This document shows, piece by piece, positions 9,129-16,443 of a DNA stretch of 64,000 bases (position 1 is the stretch's first letter; each line of letters starts with the position of its first letter). The stretch comes from a bacterium. Lineage in GTDB: Bacteria; Planctomycetota; JAFGQW01. The stretch lies in contig JAUHXU010000002.1 in the NCBI GenBank assembly GCA_030426805.1, positions 868,001 through 932,000 on the forward strand, given 5' to 3'. Below the pieces are notes generated by a model that was not told the origin of the DNA, searched no databases, and saw only the letters and a list, made by a program, of their open reading frames with translations. The position numbers were made by a program, and so were the translations under genes.

Positions 9129-9199
9129 ATACCAATTCGGCCGTGATTAGTGTAATCGGAGGATGTCCCAGGAACTACTAAATTATTCAGAATTGGTAT
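9129..9199. repeat. 10-bp inverted repeat upstream of fic
   Basis: ATACCAATTC at 9129-9138 and GAATTGGTAT at 9190-9199 are perfect inverted copies 51 bases apart, in an AT-rich stretch just upstream of the fic start. They could be operator half-sites, or the scar of the rearrangement that brought fic here. Confidence 0.5.
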
Positions 9200-9267
9200 T
9201 CGGGGTGTCGCGAGGGCGATCTCCCAGAATCCCCCAATTTGAGCAGAATCAGTAGATCTCGCCGCGG

Positions 9268-9399
9268 TCAGTCCCCTTGCTCGCTCCTGATGGACCGCTC
9301 GGCCTGGACTGCCACGGGCAGCGCGCCGAGCCCGGCCGCAGCGAGCGGCGAGTCGGGCTGCTCGGTGATCGCCCGTATCGCCGTCTCCTGCACGAGATC
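9268..9399 (-). pseudogene. Remnant of the island HTH/terminase-small-like gene
   Basis: The minus strand encodes LVQETA, RAITEQPDSPLAAAGLGA and LPVAVQAERSIR, ending at a TGA (9268-9270). This is nearly the same as the C-terminal third of the intact gene at 14922-15281. No start remains. Upstream it joins directly to DNA resembling 15296-15335, so about 230 bases present in island 2 are missing here. Confidence 0.75.
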
Positions 9400-9402
9400 G
9401 GT

Positions 9403-10206
9403 TCACGCTGCGTGTCGGTGTCTTTCCTGCTCTCGCCCTGATTCGTTTGGATCGTATCGACGACCCAGGCAGAGCGTGAGGCCGCGTCGAGCGGCCCACT
9501 CGGCGACGGGCGCGAGGACGGCCCGCACGTCGGCGTCGCGATGCGATTCGGTCGCACCGAGGTAGGCACCGATCGGATCGACGATCACGAGCCGCACGCC
9601 TCCGATCTTCGGAACCTCGACGTCGAGGCGGCTCAGGTGATCACGGAGAGAGAGCGAGGCGCGGCGTTCGCCGACGCGGATCACGGGGGGAATCAGTGTG
9701 ACGAGATCGAGGTTGGCGGACGCCGCGGTCGTGTCCTCGGGGTCATCCTCGGCCGACAGGATGAGCACATGCCCTCGCACGGTCGTGGTACCATCCGGCC
9801 AGGTTGTGCCGGTCGATACGTGACCCGCGAGGCCGGCCGTGAGCATCGACTTGCCGACGCCGGGGTCGCCCCCGATCACGGTGACCTTCCCGAGCGGAAT
9901 CCGGTCGGGCCATACCCAGCTCACGGCACGTGACTCGACCGCGGAGGCAACGGTGCCGAGCGACGGTGTCACTTGGATCACCGCGTCGCCGAGTTGCTCG
10001 ACATCCTGGACAAGGCTTGAGACAGGCGTCCGGAGACGGCGTCGAGGTTGGTGAGTCCGGCCATGACTCAAGGACGAACTCGCGCTGTTCTCGACCAGTG
10101 TCGACCGTTGGTACCGCCATTCGATGAATCCAGGGGCAGCGCGCCGGACACGCGCGGGTCGGAGGCGACTCTCAGACCCCCGGCCCGACTTGGCTGTTCG
10201 ATCCAT
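9403..10206 (-). pseudogene. Truncated RepA/AAA_25-type ATPase of the mobile element
   Basis: The conserved part runs from residues matching IPLGKVTVIGGDPGVGKS (Walker A) through VLILSAEDDPED to LVIVDPIGAYLG (Walker B-like) and EWAARRGLTL. This is the RecA-fold of RepA-like or AAA_25 ATPases that plasmids and integrative elements use as replicative helicase or replication ATPase. The segment between the SAEDDP and DPIGAY motifs looks shorter than usual, and after TLCL the frame runs into unrelated sequence where the rest of the RecA core and the C-terminal domain should be. It is therefore read as broken. The codon choice of the N-terminal 70 residues looks like an out-of-frame extension, so the true start is unclear. 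Confidence 0.65.
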
Positions 10207-10413
10207 GCACGATGACAACGTGGCGGGACCGCGGCAGCGGCGTCGGTGCGGACCTCCCCGTCGCCGGTCGACGTAGGCGCAACGCCGAGTGGCCGCGTGG
10301 CGACCTGACGGGTAGTCCTGAGAAAGCACTCATCCGTCGAGAAATGGGCTCGCGCATGGGAACCGAGTCGGTGTATTTCTCTCTCGGTTTGGGCAGGTGC
10401 AGGAGCCCTTGAA

Positions 10414-11739
10414 ATGCGATCACACGTTTGGCGCGTCGCCGCGTGTTGCGGCCTCGCGGCGATTGCTGTGGTGTCTACGGTGGCCGGCGTAGTCGCCGAG
10501 CGAACCGGTAGCTTCCCCGCAACCCTGTTTCGAACCGAAGCGTCGCTTCCCGCTCCGGGCGGAGGCGGTGGTGGGGCGGCCGGAGGCACCGCGCCACGAC
10601 CGACGCCGATCGAAGCCGACGGTGGCATTTTCGACCGCACGATCCGCGGTTATCACCCTCCGCCCGGCGACGGGGGCGGAGTCGTTCGGTCGACGCCGCG
10701 AACGCAGGCCGGGCCGACGCTGCTCGTCTCGGCGGACGCCGCAGAGGTTCGCCTGATCGACGTTTCGGGCAACGTCGTGCACTCGTGGACGCGAGCCTTC
10801 GACGACGTCGGCTCGTGGAGAGGCGACTCGCGATGGGGGCCGACCTGGCCGCCACGGCATCAAGGGCGCTTGTTCTTTCGTGACGCGAGGCTCCTCGGGG
10901 ATGGCGGCCTACTGGCCCTGTTCGAGGGTCTCGGTCTCGTGCGGCTCGATGTGAAGTCCGAGGTTCAATGGGCCTCCCGCGTTGGACAGATGCACGACTC
11001 GTTCGACGTCACCGCCGATGGGACAATTTACGCGCTGTCGCGACGAGTCGTCGTGCGTCGCTTGGGCCTCGCGACGTTTCGTCCGCCCGGCGATCGGATC
11101 GTCGAAAGCGAGTTGGTCGTGCTCAAGGGCGACGGTCGGGAAGTCGGCCGCATTTCACTACTGGACGCTCTCCTCGACTCGGACCATGCACTGCTGTTGG
11201 AGTGGGGCAAGCACGTCGATCCGCTCGGCGCCGTATCCGTTCACGTGGCAAGGCACGGCCGCTATCGCGGTCAGCTGGTCGTCTGCCTGCGCAACTTGGG
11301 GTCGATTGCAATCATCAACCAGGTCTCGCGTCAGGTGACGTCGGTGTTTGCCGGGCTGGTGGACTTGCCGAGTTCCGCGACCGCGTTGCGTAGCGGACAC
11401 ATCTTGGCGTTCGGCAATGCGAGCCATGGCGGTCATGCCTCGGTCCTAGAGTTCGAGCCGCTGACCCAGAAGATCGTTTGGCGCTACCCCATGCCTGGCG
11501 AACCCCCACTCCGATCAACCGAATTTGGGACCTGCCAACGATTGCGAAACAACAACACGCTGATCACCGAGTCGTTTGCGGGGCGTGCGATCGAGGTCAC
11601 GTCCAACGGCGAAATCGCATGGGAATACCGCACCCCGTACCGCTTCGGCGAAAGTGCGGCCACGCTGTTCCGGGCCGAGCGAATCGACCCACGTTCGATG
11701 CGATTCACGCCTCGCGGAGCCGGGAGCGTGGGGCGATGA
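10414..11739 (+). CDS. Secreted arylsulfotransferase-like protein (paralogue 1)
   Basis: A 441-residue protein with an N-terminal membrane/signal segment (residues 8-30), a Gly/Pro-rich spacer, and a beta-propeller matching the arylsulfotransferase family (ASST/Arylsulfotran_2). Typical pieces are LLVSADAAEVRLID, DVTADGTIYAL, HGRYRGQLVVCLRNLGSIA and KIVWRYPMPGE. The start has GGAG 8 bases upstream. It ends inside the start of its paralogue (ATGA overlap), so the two are translationally coupled. It lacks the His-x-Pro-Ser-x-x-x-Asn-Gly segment that paralogue 2 keeps (SSATALRSG here), so it may be inactive or serve another role. The sulfate donor and acceptor are unknown. Confidence 0.7.
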   Translation: MRSHVWRVAACCGLAAIAVVSTVAGVVAERTGSFPATLFRTEASLPAPGGGGGGAAGGTAPRPTPIEADGGIFDRTIRGYHPPPGDGGGVVRSTPRTQAGPTLLVSADAAEVRLIDVSGNVVHSWTRAFDDVGSWRGDSRWGPTWPPRHQGRLFFRDARLLGDGGLLALFEGLGLVRLDVKSEVQWASRVGQMHDSFDVTADGTIYALSRRVVVRRLGLATFRPPGDRIVESELVVLKGDGREVGRISLLDALLDSDHALLLEWGKHVDPLGAVSVHVARHGRYRGQLVVCLRNLGSIAIINQVSRQVTSVFAGLVDLPSSATALRSGHILAFGNASHGGHASVLEFEPLTQKIVWRYPMPGEPPLRSTEFGTCQRLRNNNTLITESFAGRAIEVTSNGEIAWEYRTPYRFGESAATLFRAERIDPRSMRFTPRGAGSVGR

Positions 11740-13043
11740 GGATTCCTCGGCCCTTGTGGCTCGGTCTCGCCGCGATCGCTGCCGCGTTCGTGGGCGCGTC
11801 GTACGGCGTCAACTCGGAAAAGTCGCGTCGTTTTCCTGCGACACTCATTCTCGATGCGCCGGTGGTCTCGGAGTCGGCCGTGAGCAGTACGGTAGTGGCG
11901 CCCGGCGATACCTCGACGGTGTTCTCGCTTCCGTACGTGCGGGGCCGAAGCAAGGCGAACGCTCAACGTCCGCGCGGTGTCGTCACGTCGCTTCCCCAGG
12001 CGCAGGTCGGCTACAACCTCGTCGTGTCGGCCGACGGGACGACGGTGCGGTTGATGGACCTCGCGGGCGCGACACTTCATCGGTGGTCGTGCAAGTTCCG
12101 CGACGTAGAGCGATGGACCGGCGAGTCAGCGTGGAGCCCATTCCCTCCGCCCGATCACCCTGGCCAGACTACGTTTCGGCGAGCCTATCTCGCGTCGGAC
12201 GGATCATTGCTTGCGATCTTCGAGGATCTCGGCCTCGTCAAGCTCGATGAGAACTCGACGCCCGTTTGGGCGTACCGAGGCGGCTGCGTTCACCACGCCC
12301 TCGACGTCGGTCCGGACGGGACGATCTACGTGCTGTCCAAGCGCCGGTTCAAGGGCGAGATTGGCACGCGGACCTTCCAGTCGCTGGGCGCGACGCTAAC
12401 CGATGATGAGCTCGTCACGCTTGCGCCCGACGGCATTGAGCAGCGCCGGTTCTCGATCCTCGATGCGATGCGCAAGGGGGGGCTGGCGTCCATCTACGAA
12501 GGCGCGAAACACACCGATCTGAAGCACACGAACAGCGTGCACTACGTGCGCCACGGGCGACATGCCGGGATGATCTTGGTCTGTTTCCGGCACCTGAACA
12601 CGATCGCGATGCTTGACCCGAAGAAGGGCTCCGCTGTGTGGGCGCTATCCGGCATGTTTCACGCGGCACATGAGCCGAGCGTGCTCGACAACGGAAACAT
12701 CCTGTTGTTCGACAACCGAGGCAATCGTGGTTCCTCCCGCGTGATCGAGATCGAGCCAGCGTCGCAGAGGATCGTGTGGCGGTACCCGGCCGCTGGCGAG
12801 GATGCCATCTTCTCGCAGACCTGCGGTACCTGCCAACGCCTGCGGAACGGCAACACGCTGATCACGGAGTCCGAGAACGGCCGGGCCTTGGAGGTCAACC
12901 CCGAGGGCCAGGTCGTATGGGACTGGTATAGCCCCTACCGCTTCGACAACGACCTCGTAGCGACCCTCTACGACGTGCATCGCGTCTATCGCGACGAGGT
13001 AGCGTTCGATTTCAACGGGGCGACCAACGCCGGTGCGCGCTAG
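11736..13043 (+). CDS. Secreted arylsulfotransferase-like protein (paralogue 2)
   Basis: A 435-residue protein alignable end to end with the preceding gene, starting in an ATGA overlap with it. The N-terminal segment (residues 6-24) is a signal or anchor. The propeller keeps the family hallmarks: VHHALDVGPDGTIYVLSKR, NSVHYVRHGRHAGMILVCF, AAHEPSVLDNGNILLFDN, and RIVWRYPAAGE / TCQRLRNGNTLITES. The two His-containing loops (VHHAL near 189, AAHEP near 310) are candidate active-site residues, since enzymes of the ASST family work through a histidine. It is probably the catalytic member of the pair, acting outside the cytoplasm. It ends 4 bases beyond the minus-strand integrase-tail frame. Confidence 0.75.
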   Translation: MRIPRPLWLGLAAIAAAFVGASYGVNSEKSRRFPATLILDAPVVSESAVSSTVVAPGDTSTVFSLPYVRGRSKANAQRPRGVVTSLPQAQVGYNLVVSADGTTVRLMDLAGATLHRWSCKFRDVERWTGESAWSPFPPPDHPGQTTFRRAYLASDGSLLAIFEDLGLVKLDENSTPVWAYRGGCVHHALDVGPDGTIYVLSKRRFKGEIGTRTFQSLGATLTDDELVTLAPDGIEQRRFSILDAMRKGGLASIYEGAKHTDLKHTNSVHYVRHGRHAGMILVCFRHLNTIAMLDPKKGSAVWALSGMFHAAHEPSVLDNGNILLFDNRGNRGSSRVIEIEPASQRIVWRYPAAGEDAIFSQTCGTCQRLRNGNTLITESENGRALEVNPEGQVVWDWYSPYRFDNDLVATLYDVHRVYRDEVAFDFNGATNAGAR

Positions 13044-13288
13044 CTCGTCGCGTCCGTGACAGAGCCTTGCGCCGCTCTGTTACCGGCACGTCGGGGAGAT
13101 TGCTCCGGGGGCTCGGCGCTGTGTTCGGCGAGCCGCACGATGGCGTCCCGAACTGGCTCGGGTAGCGAGTCCCAGAGGTCCGCGAGACGAAGCAGGACCG
13201 GGGCACAGCGATGAGGCTGGGCAACCTGCGCGTCGAAGGGTGGCTGATCTCGGCGCAGTCTGCCCCCGATTCCGCCCCCGGTCGAACC
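13040..13288 (-). pseudogene. Orphan integrase C-terminal tail of island 1
   Basis: The minus strand downstream of att copy B encodes GGGIGGRLRRD, then LADLWDSLPEPVRDAIVRL and AEHSAEPP, ending at 13040. This matches the tail at 19910-20145 (LPAPVREAILRLAEHSAE) and the W-x-LP-x-x-VR-x-x-I helix that often closes planctomycete integrases. The catalytic part is absent, which indicates a lost or displaced integrase of island 1. The reading frame through the att core is different from that of the island-2 integrase. Confidence 0.7.
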
Positions 13289-14684
13289 CGCGAGATTTAG
13301 GATCTCGTCCCGCAAGGGGTGAGGGTTCGATTCCCTCTCCTCGCACCATCGGCCCCCTCGGGGCGTGACGGCGCGTTTCACGCGGGTTTTCTCGGGTGAA
13401 ACGCTCGGCTCCGTCCTCGACGTTCGCCGCGCTTGGCTCGCCCGTTTCGGACCATCGATCGACATCGCTGCTCACGAGACTGCCCCCATTTCCGCCCCCG
13501 GTCGTGCCGGTCGCGGCTTCGCGGTTTCGCGGTCGCGCGTCGAGGTCGGGCAGCTTCTTGATCGCGGCCTCCTCGTCGACCCGGAACGGGTGGGTATAGC
13601 GGTCCATCGTCATGCTGATCGTGCCGTGGCGCAGGATGCGCTGGATGATCCGCGGGTGGACGCCGGCCGCAGCGAGCCACGAGCCCGTCGTGTGTCGCAG
13701 CGCGTGGAAGTTGAGTCGCCCGGCCTCGGTCTCGACCGCGACGCCGGCAGCGGCCAAGTCACGCTTGAGAACGCGGCTCAGCGTCGTCCGAGCGGGAACG
13801 TCGAACGCCGAGGCGCCGGGGAGTCGCGTCCGCAGGTGGTCGCGCAGCAAGGCGGCGGTCTCGGGCCGGAGGGGGAGGCGTGCCTCCGTCCGGTTCTTCG
13901 TGTAGGCCGACGCGACCGTGACCTCGCCCGCGTCGAAGTCGAAGGACACGGCAGTGAGGGCGCGGAGTTCCTTGGAGCGCAAGCCAGTCTCGATGGCGAA
14001 GCGGTAGAGGAGCGAGCGCGACGGCGACGAGGCGCCGGTCGCGTCGAGGAGCTTGCGGGCCTCGTCGAGCGTCAGCGGACGGCGTGGATACCGCCGCTCG
14101 GCGCGTACCTTCGCCGCGTCGAGCGGCCGCAGCGCCGCGACCGGCGACTCGGCGAGTCGGCCGGCCTCGACGCACCACTTCGCGAACGCTTTGAAGTCGC
14201 GGAGGTGGTAGTTCTTCGTCAGCGCCGACAAGCTCCGCGTTCCGCGCTTCAGCCCGGCGATCGCGGTTTGGACGTCGGTCGGCTTCACGTCGCTCCAGTG
14301 CCGGGCCTTCGTCGCTTCGATGATCCGATCGACATAGAGCATCGTCTTGGCGACGTGCTCTTCGCAGTTGCCACGCTCGCGGAGGTGGCGCTCGAAGGCG
14401 TCGCGATGTTCGGCGAGCGGACGCACGCCGTTGTCGAGGAGTCCGATCTGGGCGAGCCGGTTCTTGATCCGCGCGGGGAGCCCCTCGAAGTACTCCCGGA
14501 GCCGGGGTGGGGCGGGGTCGCCGGCCGAGCGGTAGTCGACGAGCTTCTCGATGTTCCGCGCGAGGTCGTTGCTCAGGTCGCGGCGCTCGAACGCCGGGCA
14601 CGTCCGGTCGATGCCGAGGTGATCTACGCCCCGGACGGTGTAGGTGCGCCGCGTCTTGTCCTTGCGGTAGCTTCGCCACTTCAT
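13080..14684 (-). CDS. Tyrosine recombinase (integrase) whose reading frame crosses the att site
   Basis: Integrase of island 2. The N-terminal region includes a SAM-like DNA-binding domain (residues 90-180), and the catalytic domain spans residues 200-375 with the full active set: Arg236 (TGLRSKEL), Lys263 (YTKNR), His327/Arg330 (HALRHT), His353 (LRHGT) and Tyr363 (DRYTH). The frame reaches the att core at Met446 (base 13349), is translated through it, and ends in non-homologous island-1 DNA at 13080, giving 534 residues. In the excised circle the same frame would continue into 20145-19910 and end with the planctomycete-type tail. The start overlaps the stop of the HTH gene (ATGA). Confidence 0.9.
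   Translation of the reverse strand: MKWRSYRKDKTRRTYTVRGVDHLGIDRTCPAFERRDLSNDLARNIEKLVDYRSAGDPAPPRLREYFEGLPARIKNRLAQIGLLDNGVRPLAEHRDAFERHLRERGNCEEHVAKTMLYVDRIIEATKARHWSDVKPTDVQTAIAGLKRGTRSLSALTKNYHLRDFKAFAKWCVEAGRLAESPVAALRPLDAAKVRAERRYPRRPLTLDEARKLLDATGASSPSRSLLYRFAIETGLRSKELRALTAVSFDFDAGEVTVASAYTKNRTEARLPLRPETAALLRDHLRTRLPGASAFDVPARTTLSRVLKRDLAAAGVAVETEAGRLNFHALRHTTGSWLAAAGVHPRIIQRILRHGTISMTMDRYTHPFRVDEEAAIKKLPDLDARPRNREAATGTTGGGNGGSLVSSDVDRWSETGEPSAANVEDGAERFTRENPRETRRHAPRGPMVRGEGIEPSPLAGRDPKSRGFDRGRNRGQTAPRSATLRRAGCPASSLCPGPASSRGPLGLATRASSGRHRAARRTQRRAPGAISPTCR
13289..13349 (+). repeat. Attachment-site copy B
   Basis: 61 bp identical to the 3' part of tRNA-Leu at 7709-7769. It is the junction between islands 1 and 2. 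It does not form a full tRNA because the 5' half is missing. The integrase reading frame passes through it on the minus strand. Confidence 0.9.
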
Positions 14685-14932
14685 CGCGTCCGCCTCCCGT
14701 CCCGCTTGCGTCGGATCACGAGTTCGAGCCCGAGGTAGTCGAGGAGCCGCTCCGCCGTCTCGAAGCTGACGCCGTCGTGGCCGTTGACAAACCGCGACAA
14801 CTGCCCCTGATCGACGCCGGTGTCTCGGCTGATGCGGTACCGACTCACGTCGGCGTTGCTGACGGCTTCTCGGACCGCGTCGACGATCGTGCTCATGCCA
14901 TCGATCTTGCCGGATAGTTGACTATTCGTCAA
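14681..14932 (-). CDS. Small XRE-like DNA-binding protein
   Basis: An 83-residue protein with a helix-turn-helix of the Cro/C1 type: RYRISRDTGVDQGQLSRFVN at about residues 31-50, then a helix FETAERLLDYLGLELV. It probably regulates the integrase or acts as a directionality factor. A TTG start at 14932 is chosen because GGAGG sits 6 bases upstream; ATG 14896 is the alternative and gives a 71-residue protein. It overlaps the upstream gene by 11 bases and the integrase start by 4, so the three genes form one coupled operon. Confidence 0.75.
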   Translation of the reverse strand: MTNSQLSGKIDGMSTIVDAVREAVSNADVSRYRISRDTGVDQGQLSRFVNGHDGVSFETAERLLDYLGLELVIRRKRDGRRTR

Positions 14933-15281
14933 GTGTTTCCTCCGATCCCTGGCGAATCGCCCGCTCGGCCTCGACGGCCACGGGCAGCGCGCCGAGCCCG
15001 GCCGCAGCGAGCGGCGAGTCGGGTTGCTCGGTGATCGCCCGCATCGCCGTCTCCTGCACGAGACGGAGCGCGATCAGGTGCCGTGCGTCGCGATCGGCCC
15101 CGTCCTCCAGGTCCCCGGTTGCAGCGTCCCTGGCGCGTGCCCTCGCTGGCCACTGACCGCGCTTGCCACGGCGAGCGACGGCGGTGCGTGAGAGCCCGAA
15201 GCGCGCCGCGACGCGACCGTAGCTTCGAGCGCGCGGTGGGAGGCTCGCGTAGTAGTCGAACATCGCGTAGTCCTCGATCAT
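14922..15281 (-). CDS. HTH protein resembling terminase small subunits
   Basis: A 119-residue protein. Residues 7-50 (FDYYASLPPRARSYGRVAAR, then FGLSRTAVARRGKRGQWPAR) look like the N-terminal helix-turn-helix of phage terminase small subunits: a 'leap over' helix followed by a W-x-x-RA motif. The C-terminus is helical. The start ATG 15281 has GAGGAGG 5 bases upstream. Island 1 keeps a degraded copy of its last third (9268-9399). No large terminase or capsid gene is in the island, so it more likely serves as a DNA-binding regulator of the element than in packaging. Confidence 0.6.
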   Translation of the reverse strand: MIEDYAMFDYYASLPPRARSYGRVAARFGLSRTAVARRGKRGQWPARARARDAATGDLEDGADRDARHLIALRLVQETAMRAITEQPDSPLAAAGLGALPVAVEAERAIRQGSEETLDE

Positions 15282-15560
15282 GCCGACCTCCTCTGTTCAC
15301 GCCGCGTGTCGGCGTCGTCCCTGCTCTCGGCCTGATCGGCGGGCTTGGCGTGCTCGTTCGTGCCGTGCCCGTGGCCGCCGCGAACCCGTTTGCCCTCCAT
15401 TTCATCGGGCTTGGCGTCGCCGTGCGACAGAACATCCGAGCGATCTCCTTCTGCGTGGCCACCCGCCACTCAGCAGCATTGACGCGAGTCGAATCGGTAG
15501 CCTTCGGGGTCGAGACCGGCTCTGACTCCTTCGTTGAGCGCGGTCGTTCTCGTCGTGAAG
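15278..15560 (-). pseudogene. Possible frameshifted HTH (excisionase-like) remnant
   Basis: One minus frame reads AEWRVATQKEIARMF, which looks like the first helices of a small HTH or excisionase protein. The continuation, including AESRDDADTRREQRR with the stop at 15278, is in a neighbouring frame and matches a fragment in island 1 (9401-9450). A frameshift in a once-intact gene would explain both. The stop overlaps the ATG at 15281. A short 63-residue frame starting at GTG 15469 could be the remaining expressed part. Confidence 0.35.
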
Positions 15561-16265
15561 AACCGCCAGCAGTGCGTCGCTGTCTCGATGGATCATCCAC
15601 ATCGGCCAGTCCTCCGGCGGCGGGACGAGACTCGTTCGCATGTTCTCGATCGTTGTGTCGCGCCATGTCACCACTCGCGGGTCCGACTCGAGGTCTACGA
15701 GGTCCCAGTCATGTGCTGCCAGTCCTTCGCCTTCGATCCACGCAGGGCCGAGCGAGAACGACGATCGCGTGCGACCGTAAACGGCACCACCGTGGATCGT
15801 GTCGGCGAACTGGTTCGCGACATCCGCGCCCGAGCTTCCGCCGTGCCAGGAATACTTTGTGCCCGGAGTAGCCGGCCAGTCCGGTGGGCGACGGCAGTAT
15901 TTGAGCCAAAGCTCAAGCCGAGCGTACTGCTGTGCGAAGACGGACGCGGTCGGCCATTGGCTTCTGTCGGATTCGCGCGTGAGCTTCGCGAGTTTGAGTG
16001 CCGTAAGGAACGATCGGAGTGTGAAGAAGTAGAACACCCGTCGATCCGGTGGGCGAGGAGCGGGTATCTGGCGATCGAGATGCAGGCGCGCGAAGCGCGC
16101 GAGATCGATGCCCTCCGAGGGATCGCAGTAGGCGTCTGTGTTGAAGGAGTGAACGTGGCGCAGTAGGAAGCGAGCGAACGCACTGGCATCGAGAGACGTG
16201 ATCTTTGTTGCCGCGATCTCGGCTTCAGCGAAGAAGTTCGCGCGGATGTTCAGGAGTCGGATCAT
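15402..16265 (-). CDS. Hypothetical island protein, 3' end possibly fused
   Basis: A 287-residue frame of unknown family. The first 235 residues look like a normal soluble protein with several Trp/Tyr-rich stretches (WLKYCRRPPDW, SWHGGSSGADVANQFADT, EDWPMWMIHRDSD). The last 50 residues are Arg/Ser-rich and overlap the HTH remnant in another frame, so the original end was probably lost when the element regions were joined. The start at 16265 has GGAG 7 bases upstream and a good promoter at 16329-16358, implying a leader of about 57 bases. Function unknown. Confidence 0.5.
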   Translation of the reverse strand: MIRLLNIRANFFAEAEIAATKITSLDASAFARFLLRHVHSFNTDAYCDPSEGIDLARFARLHLDRQIPAPRPPDRRVFYFFTLRSFLTALKLAKLTRESDRSQWPTASVFAQQYARLELWLKYCRRPPDWPATPGTKYSWHGGSSGADVANQFADTIHGGAVYGRTRSSFSLGPAWIEGEGLAAHDWDLVDLESDPRVVTWRDTTIENMRTSLVPPPEDWPMWMIHRDSDALLAVLHDENDRAQRRSQSRSRPRRLPIRLASMLLSGGWPRRRRSLGCSVARRRQAR

Positions 16266-16328
16266 TGGGTGGCTCCAACCCTGCGGACGCGCAAGTGAGC
16301 GTCGAGACCGTTCGCGAGAGAGGAGTAG

Positions 16329-16358
16329 ATCCTACCCGCCGCCGCGCGAGGGCGGCAA
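16329..16358 (-). promoter_or_regulatory. Promoter of the hypothetical gene at 16265
   Basis: On the minus strand a -35 TTGCCG (16353-16358) and a -10 TAGGAT (16329-16334) are 18 bases apart. The whole segment is nearly identical to the promoter at 18893-18922. Confidence 0.6.
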
Positions 16359-16443
16359 GGTTGGGCGCCGAGTTCGCTGGCTGTCGTGAGATGGGATTGG
16401 GTAGAATGCGCTGTAGAACGCATGTGCAGCGAAAGGGATCTTG

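Larger units (their letters stand above)
7770..13349. mobile_element. Genomic island 1 at tRNA-Leu (decayed element)
   Basis: This stretch lies between att copies A and B, is visibly less GC-rich than its flanks, and carries a fic gene, remnants of element genes and two arylsulfotransferase-like genes. It lacks an integrase. Only an integrase 3' tail remains at its right end (13040-13288), while a fic gene occupies the position next to copy A where island 2 keeps its integrase. Fragments at 9268-9440 match the regulatory region of island 2 (14955-15335) with an internal deletion. The element probably can no longer move unless helped by the island-2 integrase. Confidence 0.8.

Noticed and set aside
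13289..13349. A second tRNA-Leu gene
   Set aside because: Only the 3' part is present; the acceptor 5' strand and D-arm are missing, so it cannot fold into a tRNA. Same for 20146-20206.
14922..15281. A prophage (because of the terminase-small-like gene)
   Set aside because: No large terminase, portal, capsid or tail genes lie in either island; the gene is part of an integrase regulatory module.
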